A DNA stretch of 64,000 nucleotides from Fusarium oxysporum f. sp. lycopersici 4287. Its lineage: Eukaryota > Ascomycota > Sordariomycetes > Hypocreales > Nectriaceae. The stretch spans positions 1,698,109 through 1,762,108 of the forward strand of contig NC_030988.1 of NCBI RefSeq assembly GCF_000149955.1, in the 5' to 3' direction. Every line of letters begins with the position of its first letter. Positions within the stretch are counted from its first letter, which is position 1. The translations under genes and the position numbers were made by a program. The notes under the pieces are model-generated. The model worked only from the letters and a program-made list of their open reading frames with translations. It was not told where the DNA came from and ran no database searches. This document shows, in pieces, positions 47,721 to 58,064 of this stretch.

Positions 47721-48765
47721 ACCAGAGCAACCAGTCCACGGTGGCTCTTCGAAGTTAATGCTTGTAGCGCAGTGGATTTTTTATTATCAAGCACAAAATG
47801 TTGCATTTGACGTGGCCGTCGATGCTACGAGGAACTGTTCAAGACATTCTGTTGTTGCATACATTTGTAGTGTTACAGATGGGTATATTGTGGTTACCCG
47901 GCCACATCTAAACCATAGTTAAAACGCCACTCGGCGATCCTAAAGCTTTCTTCAGGCAAGGGCCAAGCACCAAGAGAGTCAAGTAAGATGGAAAGCATCC
48001 GGATACGTTTTGAGAGTTTGACTGCACACTTGAGAGAAGGAGAGCATTGCAAGGACGAGTAGTCAGCAGTTTTTATTACATTACTGGGCCTGGGGGAATT
48101 GAAGAGATGGCATGACAAGGTATTGACATCCACACAGCCGGCTCAGAGGCGTGTTACGTTAAAGATCGCTAGTTGTACGTTTAAAATTAGGAGAGTAAAA
48201 GGGATTTAAAGTCCTCGTTGGATGATGAATGTACGGAGTACTGAAGCATTAAATCGATGCTACTGTGGCTTGTTGTGGCTGAGATGATTCCGTATTGGGA
48301 TCGGCTAGACTGAGGGAAGTATTTCTCTTGTTGTAGGTTAAAACCTCAGTTCTCAATAAGCTCTCTTTTTTTCTAGCCTTCCTTCTTCTTTTTCTTCTTC
48401 GATGAGTTCTGCCCCACAAGTACTCCGGCAGTAGAACGTTTTGGACGGACCATTTGTATGAAAGGGATAGACTGAAATAGCTATGTTATAGAGCACCTAC
48501 AAATAATGCCTAGGGTACGTAGCTTACAAGGTCCCATTCCGGACGCAAAGCAGGGGCTTGTTGCGTACCATGCGAATTTGTTCAGAGAAGTCTAACCGGC
48601 CCAAAGATTCCACCTAGCAAGCTGGTAGTTAACCTGTTTTATTACGATCTCTGCCTGTCATGTCTTGTCTAGATTATTTTCACTGAGTTATGCCATATTT
48701 CTGTCTAAACCCTTTCCCCGTGGCCTTGTCCCCGCTATAGCTGGAAACAACTTCCAAGAAACGAA
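47721..48765. other. intergenic
   Basis: No gene recognised. A CTTCTTTTT-type pyrimidine tract lies near 48363-48400. Confidence 0.5.
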
Positions 48766-49215
48766 ATGGCACTTCTTACCTTACCGCCAGAACTTTACTT
48801 CATAATTGCTACTTTCCTCGAGCCAAAAGAACTTGCCACTTTGCTTCGTACTAGCAAGCAAATCTACCCCATCATTGACGACATCTTATATTACCGCGAT
48901 ACGAAAAGCGACAGCCCAGCTGCCCTACTCTGGGCTATAAAGAAAGGAAGGTTAAATACGGTCAGGAAAGCCATCGGCGCTCACAAATGGCAATGTATTG
49001 CCCATGACATAGAGTGCGAATGCACAATCCGATCGACATTAAACGAAGCCCTTTGCCTAGCATCATCTGGAGGGCATATACATATCGTTCAGTTTCTTCT
49101 CGTCGAAGGCGCCGATGCTGGTGCACAAAGAGGAGGGCGCGCAACAGCCCTACATCTAGCATCATTACATCGTCATGAAAAGATTATCCAGATCCTACGC
49201 GCTGCTACTAGTTGA
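48766..49215 (+). CDS. F-box plus ankyrin-repeat protein, short
   Basis: A single exon of 149 codons. The N-terminal 40 residues form an F-box-like motif (LPPELYFIIATFLEPKELATLL), followed by ankyrin-type repeats: the clear ones are NEALCLASSGGHIHIVQFLLVEGAD and ATALHLASLHRHEKIIQIL. Such proteins recruit substrates to SCF ubiquitin ligases. The usual fungal F-box/ankyrin protein is much longer, with many repeats, so this is either a compact form or a gene truncated by an early stop. No in-frame continuation is seen after 49215. Confidence 0.7.
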   Translation: MALLTLPPELYFIIATFLEPKELATLLRTSKQIYPIIDDILYYRDTKSDSPAALLWAIKKGRLNTVRKAIGAHKWQCIAHDIECECTIRSTLNEALCLASSGGHIHIVQFLLVEGADAGAQRGGRATALHLASLHRHEKIIQILRAATS

Positions 49216-49367
49216 AATATAGTGACTAACTTGAAGCCTTTCCTGAGTTCTAACGTCGTCTAGTTGGAAACTTTTGCCAGTCTGTCGACGATTTTTTGTG
49301 AGGGCGACTGCTGCTTCAACATTTTGCAGTGAGGTCAAATAGCTGTTGGTCAAGCGGGATACTCCAC

Positions 49368-49772
49368 TTATTCGAGAAGACCTAGTCTGAGCAAGCTCGC
49401 CGCTGGAAAAGTCTCATACGTTCCGATATATCCTAAACCAATAGGATCAAAGCAAGGACACCAGGAATAGATTGACTTCAGGCTCTCGGAAGGATATTCG
49501 TCATAGCAAGTCTTACAGAAGATATGTTTTTGGCAACGTCTCCAGATGATATCGGCAACCTCAAGGATTGCCTCTGCACAGGAGGAGCATAGTTGTGCTG
49601 AGGAGGGTAACGTTCTCATGTAGTCAGATACCGCAACGCACTGAAATAATATTTCTGGAGTTGAGGTCTCGTTGCCCTTTTGCAAATCTGCAATCATCAA
49701 GGCTATTGTATTATATTCTTGCTTGGAACTTTCCTTGAACCGTAGGAATGCCTCTAGGCTATACTCCTCAGG
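49368..49772 (-). CDS. terminal exon of a Cys-rich (zinc-binding-like) gene of unknown family
   Basis: A clear acceptor (CTAG at 49774) opens an exon that reads PEEYSLEAFLRFKES and runs to the stop at 49368. It contains CSSC, then WRRCQKHIFCKTCYDEYPS, then YSWCPCFDP: a C-x2-C / C-x2-H-x2-C-x2-C / C-x-C pattern that resembles a degenerate RING or zinc knuckle. The upstream exon(s) should lie to about 50200 on the same strand (a protein-like run around 49960-50090), but I could not fix the splice junctions. An unresolved, perhaps damaged gene. Confidence 0.4.
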   Translation of the reverse strand, partial: PEEYSLEAFLRFKESSKQEYNTIALMIADLQKGNETSTPEILFQCVAVSDYMRTLPSSAQLCSSCAEAILEVADIIWRRCQKHIFCKTCYDEYPSESLKSIYSWCPCFDPIGLGYIGTYETFPAASLLRLGLLE

Positions 49773-49774
49773 CT

Positions 49775-50572
49775 AGGTAATCGAGGCCCAGAAAAGACAT
49801 GCTTTGGGGTGCTTTCTGTAAATCTAGTCACGAGATTCAAAGTAGGTTGTTAGTACTTTCTTTTGTCGTATGTTTCATGCAATATGGCCCTCGTCTTCCG
49901 CCTTTGACGGAGGGCATGGGTTACATGTCCACTCGAACAGTGACCAATCTTCTGAATGCCTACTCATGGCGCGACAACGTAAGTTGACGGCTCTTGGCCT
50001 GCTATGATTTCAAGATATCGATAGGGAGTTAAGCCAAACTCTATGTCCTTGAAAATAGTATGCGGGCCCAGAAGAGTCCAAAAGGGAAGAACATATTCCA
50101 TTACATGGGGTTTCTCGCTACACCTCCTCTCGCGCAGCTGCGTCGTTAAGTAGACATTGACCATAGGCCTGGACTTGTGGCCATATGGTGCTAACATGCC
50201 TAGACTTGCTTGGGACGTTATTGGTTTGAGCAGAATTCAACAAGCTGCCAGCTTTTGACCTGTTTCTAAGAACTATTCTCTACCGCCCGGAGGAAGAGAA
50301 TGCCTGACTGAGAACTGCTTTGGCCTGTTTTTACTGTATGAGGTTTTTATTCTTATGTTTGGTCTTGTACATCGTAAAAACTACAGTGGCCACCGCTGTG
50401 GCCTGTGCTCCTACCCTCACTAATCACTTTACTTAGGGTATATGGCATGGTATGGTATGGACACCAGGGTTCGCTACTATTACTGACCGTTCTCAGACTA
50501 AGAGCCTAATATGACGTTTGAAAGTATATATACATCAAGTGGTTGGCAAATTGACCATCCCACAGGTCGATC
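49775..50572. other. mostly unresolved, includes upstream exons of the Cys-rich gene and a small AT-rich promoter
   Basis: Protein-like fragments on the minus strand (49960-50200) are likely exons of the Cys-rich gene. The last 100 bases before 50573 carry a promoter-like TATATATAC. Confidence 0.35.
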
Positions 50573-50997
50573 ATGGCTAAGCCTCAAGGCCACTCAGCAC
50601 ACCATCCCATAAAGAGCAGTAGCTCTAGTGCGCCCGAAGGCTCTTTATCCAAAGGCGCAAAAGTTGCGATCATTATTGCTGCAGTGCTTGTTGGTCTGCT
50701 GATAATCACATTTTGTTATTATGCGATACAAGGTTAGTTATTCGTTCACTAAAGAGAATCTTATTATTCCGATATACATGAAACTTACTGGAATTTTGTG
50801 TAGAACGACGTCGCGCACGGAATGAACAAGATATCTTCGGTTGGAACAGAGTAACGCGTAAGACATTGAGTGCTGCCGTTCACCTCTGGATCTTTCTCCC
50901 GGTCAGCCGCGTGCTGAAACGACGTAGTGTGCTCCAGGTTGATCATGAAGATAAGTTAGCCGCTAGAACGGTGAACCATTGCCAGTTAGGGACTTAA
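50573..50997 (+). CDS. small single-pass membrane protein, two exons
   Basis: Exon 1 50573-50732 and exon 2 50804-50997 (71-nt intron with a GTTAGT donor and a TGTAG acceptor) give 117 residues. Residues 1-29 are polar with a Ser run (KSSSSSAPEGS); residues about 30-53 are one membrane segment (AKVAIIIAAVLVGLLIITFCYY); then a basic stretch (ERRRARNE) follows, as expected for a stop-transfer anchor. The C-terminus includes FLPVSRVLKRRSV. No domain is recognised. The splice phase match and membrane/basic arrangement support a real gene, though a frame this short is hard to prove. Confidence 0.5.
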
Positions 50998-52719
50998 TGA
51001 GGAGGATTCTGAAGATAGTGCCAAAAATTCTCTTGCCTAGATTAATCAAGCAGCTTTAGACACCTAAAATAGGCCCGTGACCCCTGAGATCGCAAGTAGC
51101 TACAACCCAAAACCGTGCGTCTTTGGTAACAGATGTAACGAAGGTCAACTCTCTGAATTCTTTCTGATGGCAGTTATGAAGGCTCATTAGCCTCAAGAAT
51201 GGCCAATTTGACTGTCTGAGTCCTAGAGAGATCCTGACCCTGTACAAATATACCGGTATCCTAACACAATTCAATTTACACACTTCCAGGCCGTTAGGCC
51301 CTTCGGGGATGGAGAATCGGGTCTTGGAAGATCAACCCAATAGAGATTAGCTACACCTCAGCTGCGCCGAGGGGGTCAAAGCTGCCCTTTGCGGGTTGCG
51401 AGCGCACTGCTTCCTGCGAGCAGCTGCACCAAAGGACGCCATTGGCCTCACGGCTGATCATCATGATCCACGCGGGCGGAGGCAATGTTGCTAAGAACAA
51501 CATAGGAGCTTGATAAGTATAAAAACTCGCTTGAGCTCAATGGTAATGAATGAAGACCAACGAGTGCATCATCATCCTTGACGTACGCTGCTACCTATTT
51601 CCAAAATTCAATTCCAGCCCGAAAAAATCTTTTGCAACGTGACATCGGAGAGCCACACCAACGAGCTACGCCGCCCCCATCCCTTGTCGGATTGAGGTAT
51701 TTGGACCTTCCTGGATGTGATGAACGGAAATAGGGTCCCCTAGTTATTCTGTAGCTTTCTCGAGCGCCGAGATAGCGACGGTCTAAAACCGGATGGATTT
51801 CCCCAAATCTTGCGTCTGAAGTGCTTCTTGACTCAAGGCAGAATGGGTCCTTTGTGGCTAGACGAAAGAGTCAGAACCAGGCCCTTTTGACTTATTCGTG
51901 TTTGGTATTCAATGTATGACCTCGATACGTAATAATTTGGAAAATGAATCACGTCGTCGCATCATTGAATTCTGGAGTAACACCAATGTAAGCACCTGGC
52001 TCTTTGATTTTATATGCTTGCAACAGCTGCTTAGGGGGCTGGAAGGTCCCAGTGTTAGTAAGGGGCATTATGGGTAGTTGACTATTAGAGATGCCTGGGA
52101 ATGCCCCATAAGTACTTAGAACATTATTGACCGAGCTCCGAGGCTGCTTACGGTTTAGCCGGTCATCATGGTACGTAGCAGACATATCATTCCATTGAAA
52201 AGGCAACGTCCTGCAGAACCAATTCAATTGCAGAGACAGATATGAACCCATGATTCTTGCTTTTGTTGCTCTGTTGTAATCATAAAGACATTGCTACAAG
52301 GGTCTGACCATGCCAGAACTGTGCGCCTGTCTCACAGTAACCAGGGACTGCAGACTAGTATTCCCCACTTGGCGTAATTTTGTCACGCCAATGATTACCT
52401 CAGGAATCAATTTCGAGGCGCAAAGCGCCTGCCGGATTTTCAAGTGGCCGAGCAGCGTCCCCTGGAACAAGCGTCGGAATTGTTTGCAGCAACCAATAAA
52501 TTCTCATATCTTCCCATGCTTTGATTCACCACTTGCCCCCTCAAACACTCGCACCTTGTTACGGCGTCTGAGCCTTTCGCCACGACGCGATCGGGTGTGA
52601 CGCGAAGCCCACTGAACAACAAGTAATTGCTGAATTGCAGCATAGAACATCACGAACCAGGCTCAACAAACAACCCAGGCCAGCTGGAGACTTCAACTAA
52701 GCCAAGTCTCTCAACCACG
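50998..52719. mobile_element. intergenic with repeat copy (second member of the dispersed family)
   Basis: From about 51065 to 51200 the sequence closely matches parts of the block at 26110-26880 (shared CAAGTAGCTACAACC-type and GGTCAACTCTCTGAAT segments), with differences mostly C/T and A/G. Nothing coding is seen. Two more open frames nearby (minus 51949-52251 and plus 52310-52600) are not convincing. Confidence 0.45.
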
Positions 52720-53385
52720 ATGGCAATTACCAGAAGCTCTGGGAACCCCTCATCTAGATCGTCTTTGACGAAGGTCGAGCTTTACCATACTCACAATGGC
52801 CCGTCCGCCAATTCGTTCAGTTCCATCTCCACCGAGCTGAGACAACAGCAACAATGTTATCCCAAGGGACGCAGAAGATCCGAACGAATAGTAGCCCTCA
52901 CATCCGCAAGAGCCAGACCTACTCGATCGTCTGGGAAGCTACCGGCCATACCGACAAACTCTGTTGTTGATCCGAGCCAAGCCAAATCACGTCGCGTCCA
53001 AAAATCCGATCTTTCCCAGCGCCACAAGCCATCATGCAAGCCCAGCTCTAAATACCGGACCCAACACTACACGATGGTTCTCAATAGCTTGAACATAGTA
53101 CTCATACGATATGCCAACATAATTCTTGACAAATGGGAGATTTTGGATGTCCTCGGTAGACATTCGTCGTACGAAAGTCAGCACAGAGCTGATCTTGCGA
53201 CCGCAGCCACTCAGACTTTCAACTATTTTACTAAGCATTTTGGAAACATGGTGGCAAATGATAGGCCAAAGCTCTACGAACACGCAATTATCCAGCGGCT
53301 AAATGAGATTGTACTTAGTAGAACAGGAGGGAAGGAGGTTACTGGGATGCGCGCTGGTATGATGGTTCGCTACGCTGAGTACTGA
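52720..53385 (+). CDS. hypothetical basic protein, unknown
   Basis: A single exon of 221 codons from the ATG at 52720; the frame is open further upstream, so a longer form is possible. The N-terminal half is Ser/Arg-rich and basic (KGRRRSERIV, ARARPTRSSGK, AKSRRVQKS); the C-terminal half is helical and ordered (LIRYANIILDKWEILDVLG, TQTFNYFTKHFGNM, NEIVLSRTGGKE). It may be a nuclear or DNA-associated protein by charge; no domain is recognised. Confidence 0.4.
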   Translation: MAITRSSGNPSSRSSLTKVELYHTHNGPSANSFSSISTELRQQQQCYPKGRRRSERIVALTSARARPTRSSGKLPAIPTNSVVDPSQAKSRRVQKSDLSQRHKPSCKPSSKYRTQHYTMVLNSLNIVLIRYANIILDKWEILDVLGRHSSYESQHRADLATAATQTFNYFTKHFGNMVANDRPKLYEHAIIQRLNEIVLSRTGGKEVTGMRAGMMVRYAEY

Positions 53386-54197
53386 ATCACGTAGTCTGAT
53401 GAATTTATGTATTAAATGCGATCCGTGTATTGTCGGATAACCAGTTGGCAGTGGTCCATTGCCCATTTTGCCTCCCGAGGGCCATCTCTTACCGCCACAA
53501 GACTAGAGCCAGCCTTGAGTTCTGTCTGTGCCGAGCCCAGAAACTTTTGCCTTCTGTAATACCGGGAACATCTATTTGACGTAGCTTATAAGTTAAGTTT
53601 AAGAGCGTTCCTTTGACAGCGGTTGAACACTCGAACCAGAGGTCGGGTATCCGCCAAGTTTTCTTTTCCAACCACGAAAAGAAAATAAAGCAGCGGGCGG
53701 AAGACACAAAAGCATACAGTGAGCGGAAAAGTTGACGTAGGAGACAGCACTAAGAAGAGGATGTCCAAAAGTCCACCTCCACATGTACACCTAAAGTAGT
53801 GCGGGTATTCACCAAGTAGAACGCTGGATGGGCTGCCACACTTATTACAGACTGACACTTATTCTCCCCACTAGATATTCGATGCCACATGGGCTCTGCG
53901 GCTAAGGCAAATACATTAAGGTGAGGAACTTAAAAATTCTTCATGTTGCCGGCGCAGGGCGGGAATGTTACAGAGCTTTCGAGCAGAAATGATTTGAAAA
54001 TCATAGTGCTAGGTAAACCAGCGGCCGTTAATAGGCCATAGTCATGAGTCCCTAACAGTTCTCCTCTCACCACCTGCTTGTATAAGTATACGTGCATTCC
54101 GCTCTAAATCGATGAACATAGCAACCCAAGTCGGTCATACATTGATCGTGCCCCGTCTCGTGTTCCAGTTCAAATTTTTAGCCGTTGTTACTCTGCT
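53386..54197. other. intergenic
   Basis: A minus-strand open frame near 53586-53858 begins with a four-Cys pattern (CNKC then CTC) but has no other support. Otherwise nothing seen; the end carries the promoter of the glucanase gene. Confidence 0.45.
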
Positions 54198-55576
54198 ATG
54201 CGTATCATCTTCCTATTAGTTGTTCTGCTAAAAACGTCGTTGGTAACTGCATCCAGCACTGTTCCATCCCCACATAGACGTTTTTTCACGCCAGAAGGGT
54301 TCATCAAGGTTGACCCAGGAGGACTCGAGGACGTTGAAGTCACCACCGACAATCTGCTCTCTGAAACGCTCTCCACGACTACGCGTCTTTTTCTAACAGG
54401 TCGTGGCTTAGACGCGGGTCCTTTACCGATAAAACTGGTTAATAATTTCAATAAAAGCAGTGTAAAAGCCTATATAACCGGTTTGGACGCCGGCGGCAAG
54501 GTATTTTTCGCTCTCGACAATGGCAAGCTTATTTATCCTGACGCTAGAGGGTCTCGCCTACCTGTCAAAGTCACAAATGATGTCGCCATATCCCTACCTT
54601 CGAAGGGTGAATCGCTGAGTATTACACTCCCTTCCTTTATTCGTTCTGGCCGCATCTACTTTTCGAATCGAATGGTGATCTGCAATTTTTCGTCGTCGAT
54701 ATAGGTGATGGTAACAGCTTAGTTCAGCCTTCAGTCACAAACCTCCGAGATCCCAACGCAAACGTGAGCTGGGGTTTCGTAGAATTTACTTGCATCAGAA
54801 ATCTTCTCTACGCCAACATAAGCTATGTGGATTTTGTGGGTCTAGTTCTTGGTATGACGCTTGTTGCAAAAGATGGGAGTACCCAAACCACAGCAGGACT
54901 CGAAGCAGATGCTGTTATCAAGATCTGTGACGATCTAATTAAACAGAGAAAGCTAGACAATCATAAGTGGACCTCGCTATGTATTGCAGACACGGCTGGA
55001 AGGCCGATCCGAGTGTTATCTCCCGGTAATCAGTATGATGTCAATCCCGGAATATTTGGAAGTTATTGGAAGCACTATGTTGACCATGTTTGGGAGAGAT
55101 ACACCACTCGGGATCTCGTAATAGACACGCAATCTACAGCGGGCATGATCAAATGCAGGGTTGTACGTCACAAACTGAAATGTGACGGACACGAGCGCGG
55201 ACTCCCTAAACCTGACGATAAAGACATTTGGGGCTGCAACAGTGGACCTTTTGCTATCTCAGAGAACGATAGTCTAAGTCATACTACTATTGTTCCACGT
55301 TTGTGTGCTGGTCTTGTACGATCTACTTTGTTACTCGATAGCGGGTTTATGGAGCCGAGCTTGGGTCAAACATCCTACTACACGGTAAATCCTACTAATC
55401 ACTATAGCAGGATAGTCCATTCATATGAGATTGATGGCAGAGGTTACGCATTCCCTTACGATGATGTTAATCCTAACAATAACGAGGACGCATCTGGCGT
55501 GGTGAGTTCTGACAACATCCATCTACTGACCATTCATGCTGGCGGACCGCTTTCAAACTACTCGTCACATCAATAA
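54198..55576 (+). pseudogene. GH64 beta-1,3-glucanase-like secreted protein broken by a 5-bp duplication
   Basis: The product should be one chain: signal peptide (IIFLLVVLLKTSLVTA), a leader, then the GH64 fold, with LPIKLVNNFN, WGFVEFTCI (catalytic Glu), YANISYVDFVG (catalytic Asp), DTQSTAG, CNSGPFA and DGRGYAFPYDDVNP. The frame changes at 54664-54673, where CGAAT occurs twice in tandem; one copy would keep the frame. As given, translation ends at a TAG about 40 bases later, before the catalytic residues. GH64 enzymes hydrolyse laminarin-type glucans and are secreted by many fungi and bacteria. A five-base tandem duplication is not a typical homopolymer error, so this is probably a true loss-of-function allele. 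Confidence 0.85.
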
Positions 55577-56411
55577 ATGAGTCTTTGGCATTTGTCGCTT
55601 GGTTCTGAAATATATTCCTGTTAGTTCATTTATAGCAGTTAGACTTACATGAGTATAAAACATTCAAAAATAAACTTGTTTAGGGGGGCTGAGATTTGCA
55701 ATTAGAGATCTTTGATTGGATGGAGAGGATGTGATATGGAATTTTTATGACACTGGCAGTCCTTTGGGTTGTCTTGCTGGCGCGTGCACATCCGTGGTGG
55801 GGGCTACGCGTTAGTTTACAATAGCAGGTACTTAGGCTTACAGCGAACCAAGCTGGCATTTGATAGTAGATTTTCATCTGTGACTATCTAGTGTAGGTTA
55901 GTGTCCCGGCGCGATCTGGATTTCTGCCTCGATATTAGGCGGCCACATGAGGTTCATGTAATATATCAATTAATTCAACTTGCGAGACGCATGATTGTTT
56001 GGTTGGTGGTGCTGGATTGATTGAGTTGGTATATCATGAGCGTTGCCATGAGGCACGTATTCATGAGTGGGTGTTGTGTTGATTGAAAGCTAAGTAATTA
56101 AGATTTTTCAAATTGAGCTAACGTGATTGACACCAACCTTCCTCCTTGTGGGTCGGATAAATCCTGATCCGTCAACCCGGATAGCCGCCAAATTTGGCTT
56201 ATCCATTGAGGTGGGTCTCGGGTGGATACCGAAATTACGAAACTGAAGCAGGCGGCTGCCTCAGTATCACTGCCTCGCTCTAGTAACTTCTGACCTGTAC
56301 CGTCTCCATTACCTTACCTACTGGGCATTTAGCAAAAGAAAAAGAAAAAAAAGAGAGAGACTTCTTATCAAAGCCATCAACAACTCGACATCAAAGATAT
56401 CACAACTCATA
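55577..56411. other. intergenic
   Basis: No gene seen. An A/G-rich stretch (AAGAAAAAGAAAAAAAAG) just before 56412 probably belongs to the promoter or leader of the PI31 gene. Confidence 0.5.
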
Positions 56412-57595
56412 ATGTCAGATCCTCTCAGCGTCACCGCCATCCTCGATGGCATGGCAGACGCTCTCCCTGCACATCCCCCCAGTGATGACTCATCGGATCT
56501 CGCATCGCCCTATGAAGTCATCGCTCTCCTTATCTATGCCTACTTGGTCGCCCTTGGCTTCAAGCTTCAAGGCTTCGACAAGGACAAGAAACTGCGTAAG
56601 TATCCCTTCCATGCCCATCATGTCTTAGCTGACACCAAAGCAGCAGCTGAATGCGAATCGCTGGCTCCTCGCCTACCGCCACAATGGAACTCAGGCTTCG
56701 GTTCTTGCAGCATTTTATACTCGCATAAACAGTCGGCCATGGCTTTCAGCATCCGTGTCAATCCCATAGGTCAAAGGATCGAGATTCAGGGACAAGCGGT
56801 TGGAGATAACAACATTTGTCGTTTTGAGCGACCTATTGGCGAAGTCGTGAAATCTGAGAAACTCCTTGTTCATTTTACGATCAAGGACCATGAGGAAAAT
56901 CGAAGTAATATTGCTGAAAAGCTTCAGGGTGTCTTTACCTCTAAGCAAGCCATCGCTGGCATGTTTCCCCTTCTCCATGCTTTCTTCTAATACCTTATGC
57001 TAATCACCCTTGACAGATATGCTTCATGATCTTAAAGTCAACATTATCCAGAAATTAATTCCCAACCTTCAAAGCGAAGGCAGTGTCGAGACCGTTGAAG
57101 AAGCCAATGCACGCTTCGGGCACCGCGCCCAAGAAGTCGCTGGGCCCAAACCAGCCTTTCCGTCGTTATCCCATGCCAAACCTCGATTTGCTTCCGCCTC
57201 CTGAGATTCCGCCTCCCGAGATGGCCCGTCCTCGACCTCAACCAGTGGGAGACTTTACCCCTCCAGGCTTTGAGGATGAGTACGAAGTGAACCGGCCTCC
57301 ACGAAGCGGCCTTCAAATGCCTGGTAGATCGCCTTACAATATCGGCCACGATGATTTGAATCCGCCCGGTCTGGGCACCCATGATCCTCTTCGCGGTTCG
57401 TTCACCGGTGGAGTGTTACCTCGACCCGGCGGTGGCTCGGGTATGCATCCCACCTTTGATGACCCATTGTTTGGAGGTCAAGGAGGCGATGGATCATCCG
57501 GCTTCGACCCTCAGGCACCACCTGGAGCGCGATGGGATCTTACTGGCCCTGGCGGCGGAAGAGGAAACAATCCATTTGGCGGAGACATCATTTAA
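56412..57595 (+). pseudogene. PI31-like proteasome regulator, frame broken once
   Basis: Exons 56412-56595 and 56644-56958, then 57017 onward. The second intron starts with GC rather than GT (GCATGT donor at 56959, TGACAG acceptor), the only phase-consistent choice. Family landmarks: APRLPPQWNS, HKQSAMAFSIRV and VGDNNICRFERPI in the N-terminal FP domain, and GFEDEYEVNRPP, NIGHDDLNPPG, GMHPTFDDPLF and PFGGDII in the Pro/Gly-rich tail. PI31 binds the 20S proteasome and modulates its activity. The frame changes between about 57120 and 57150; one base fewer (for example in the GGGCCCAAA run at 57142-57150) rejoins the two halves. It could be a sequencing error or a true lesion. Confidence 0.8.
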
Positions 57596-57602
57596 GTGTA
57601 GT

Positions 57603-58064
57603 GGTATATCCCTCAGCGAGCTTCCTGATATGAACAAGAAGGAGGTGCACATCGAGTTTACTGAGCCACAGATACTGGTCATCCTTGGAAAGTCCGAGCG
57701 AAGCTATACCTCAGGGAACCATTCTGCAGGTCTTATTGAAGGCCCATCGATGCATGGAGCTATTAAAGATGATGGCGATGACCACAACAAATCGCAGCCT
57801 CAACGGCCAGAAAAGAGCGACAAACATGACGATAAGACGAAGTATTGGTTTGCTGAGCGCAGCGTCCGCGAGTTCTCCCGCACCTTTAGCTTCCTGTCCT
57901 ATGTGGACCAGGATAGTGTCAGCGTTAGCTTTCAGGCCAGGTTCCTGAGTATCATTGTTCCTAAGATCAGAAGCATGAGTCCCGTTGCGTCCATGTTGAC
58001 TGCACGAATGTACGACGGCAATAAATACGGCGTCGTGGTTGAGCCTTCACCGATTGCATCTTAA
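57603..58064 (+). pseudogene. Hsp20/alpha-crystallin small heat-shock protein, N-terminus missing
   Basis: The frame holds the second half of a fungal Hsp20/Hsp30: KKEVHIEFTEPQ and ILGKSERSYTSG, an acidic insert, YWFAERSVREFSRTFSF, then SVSVSFQARFLSIIVPK. Small heat-shock proteins hold unfolding proteins. The N-terminal region and the first strand of the alpha-crystallin domain are absent: recognisable sequence begins about ten bases after the PI31 stop codon (57593-57595), in another frame. A Met (at 57630) could start a truncated product. So this is a fragment, either from a rearrangement that joined two gene ends or from an assembly chimera. Confidence 0.8.

Noticed and set aside
53586..53858. 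Zinc-ribbon-like small gene on the minus strand
   Set aside because: Only the first 30 residues have a four-Cys pattern; the remainder is hydrophobic and overlapping open frames exist.
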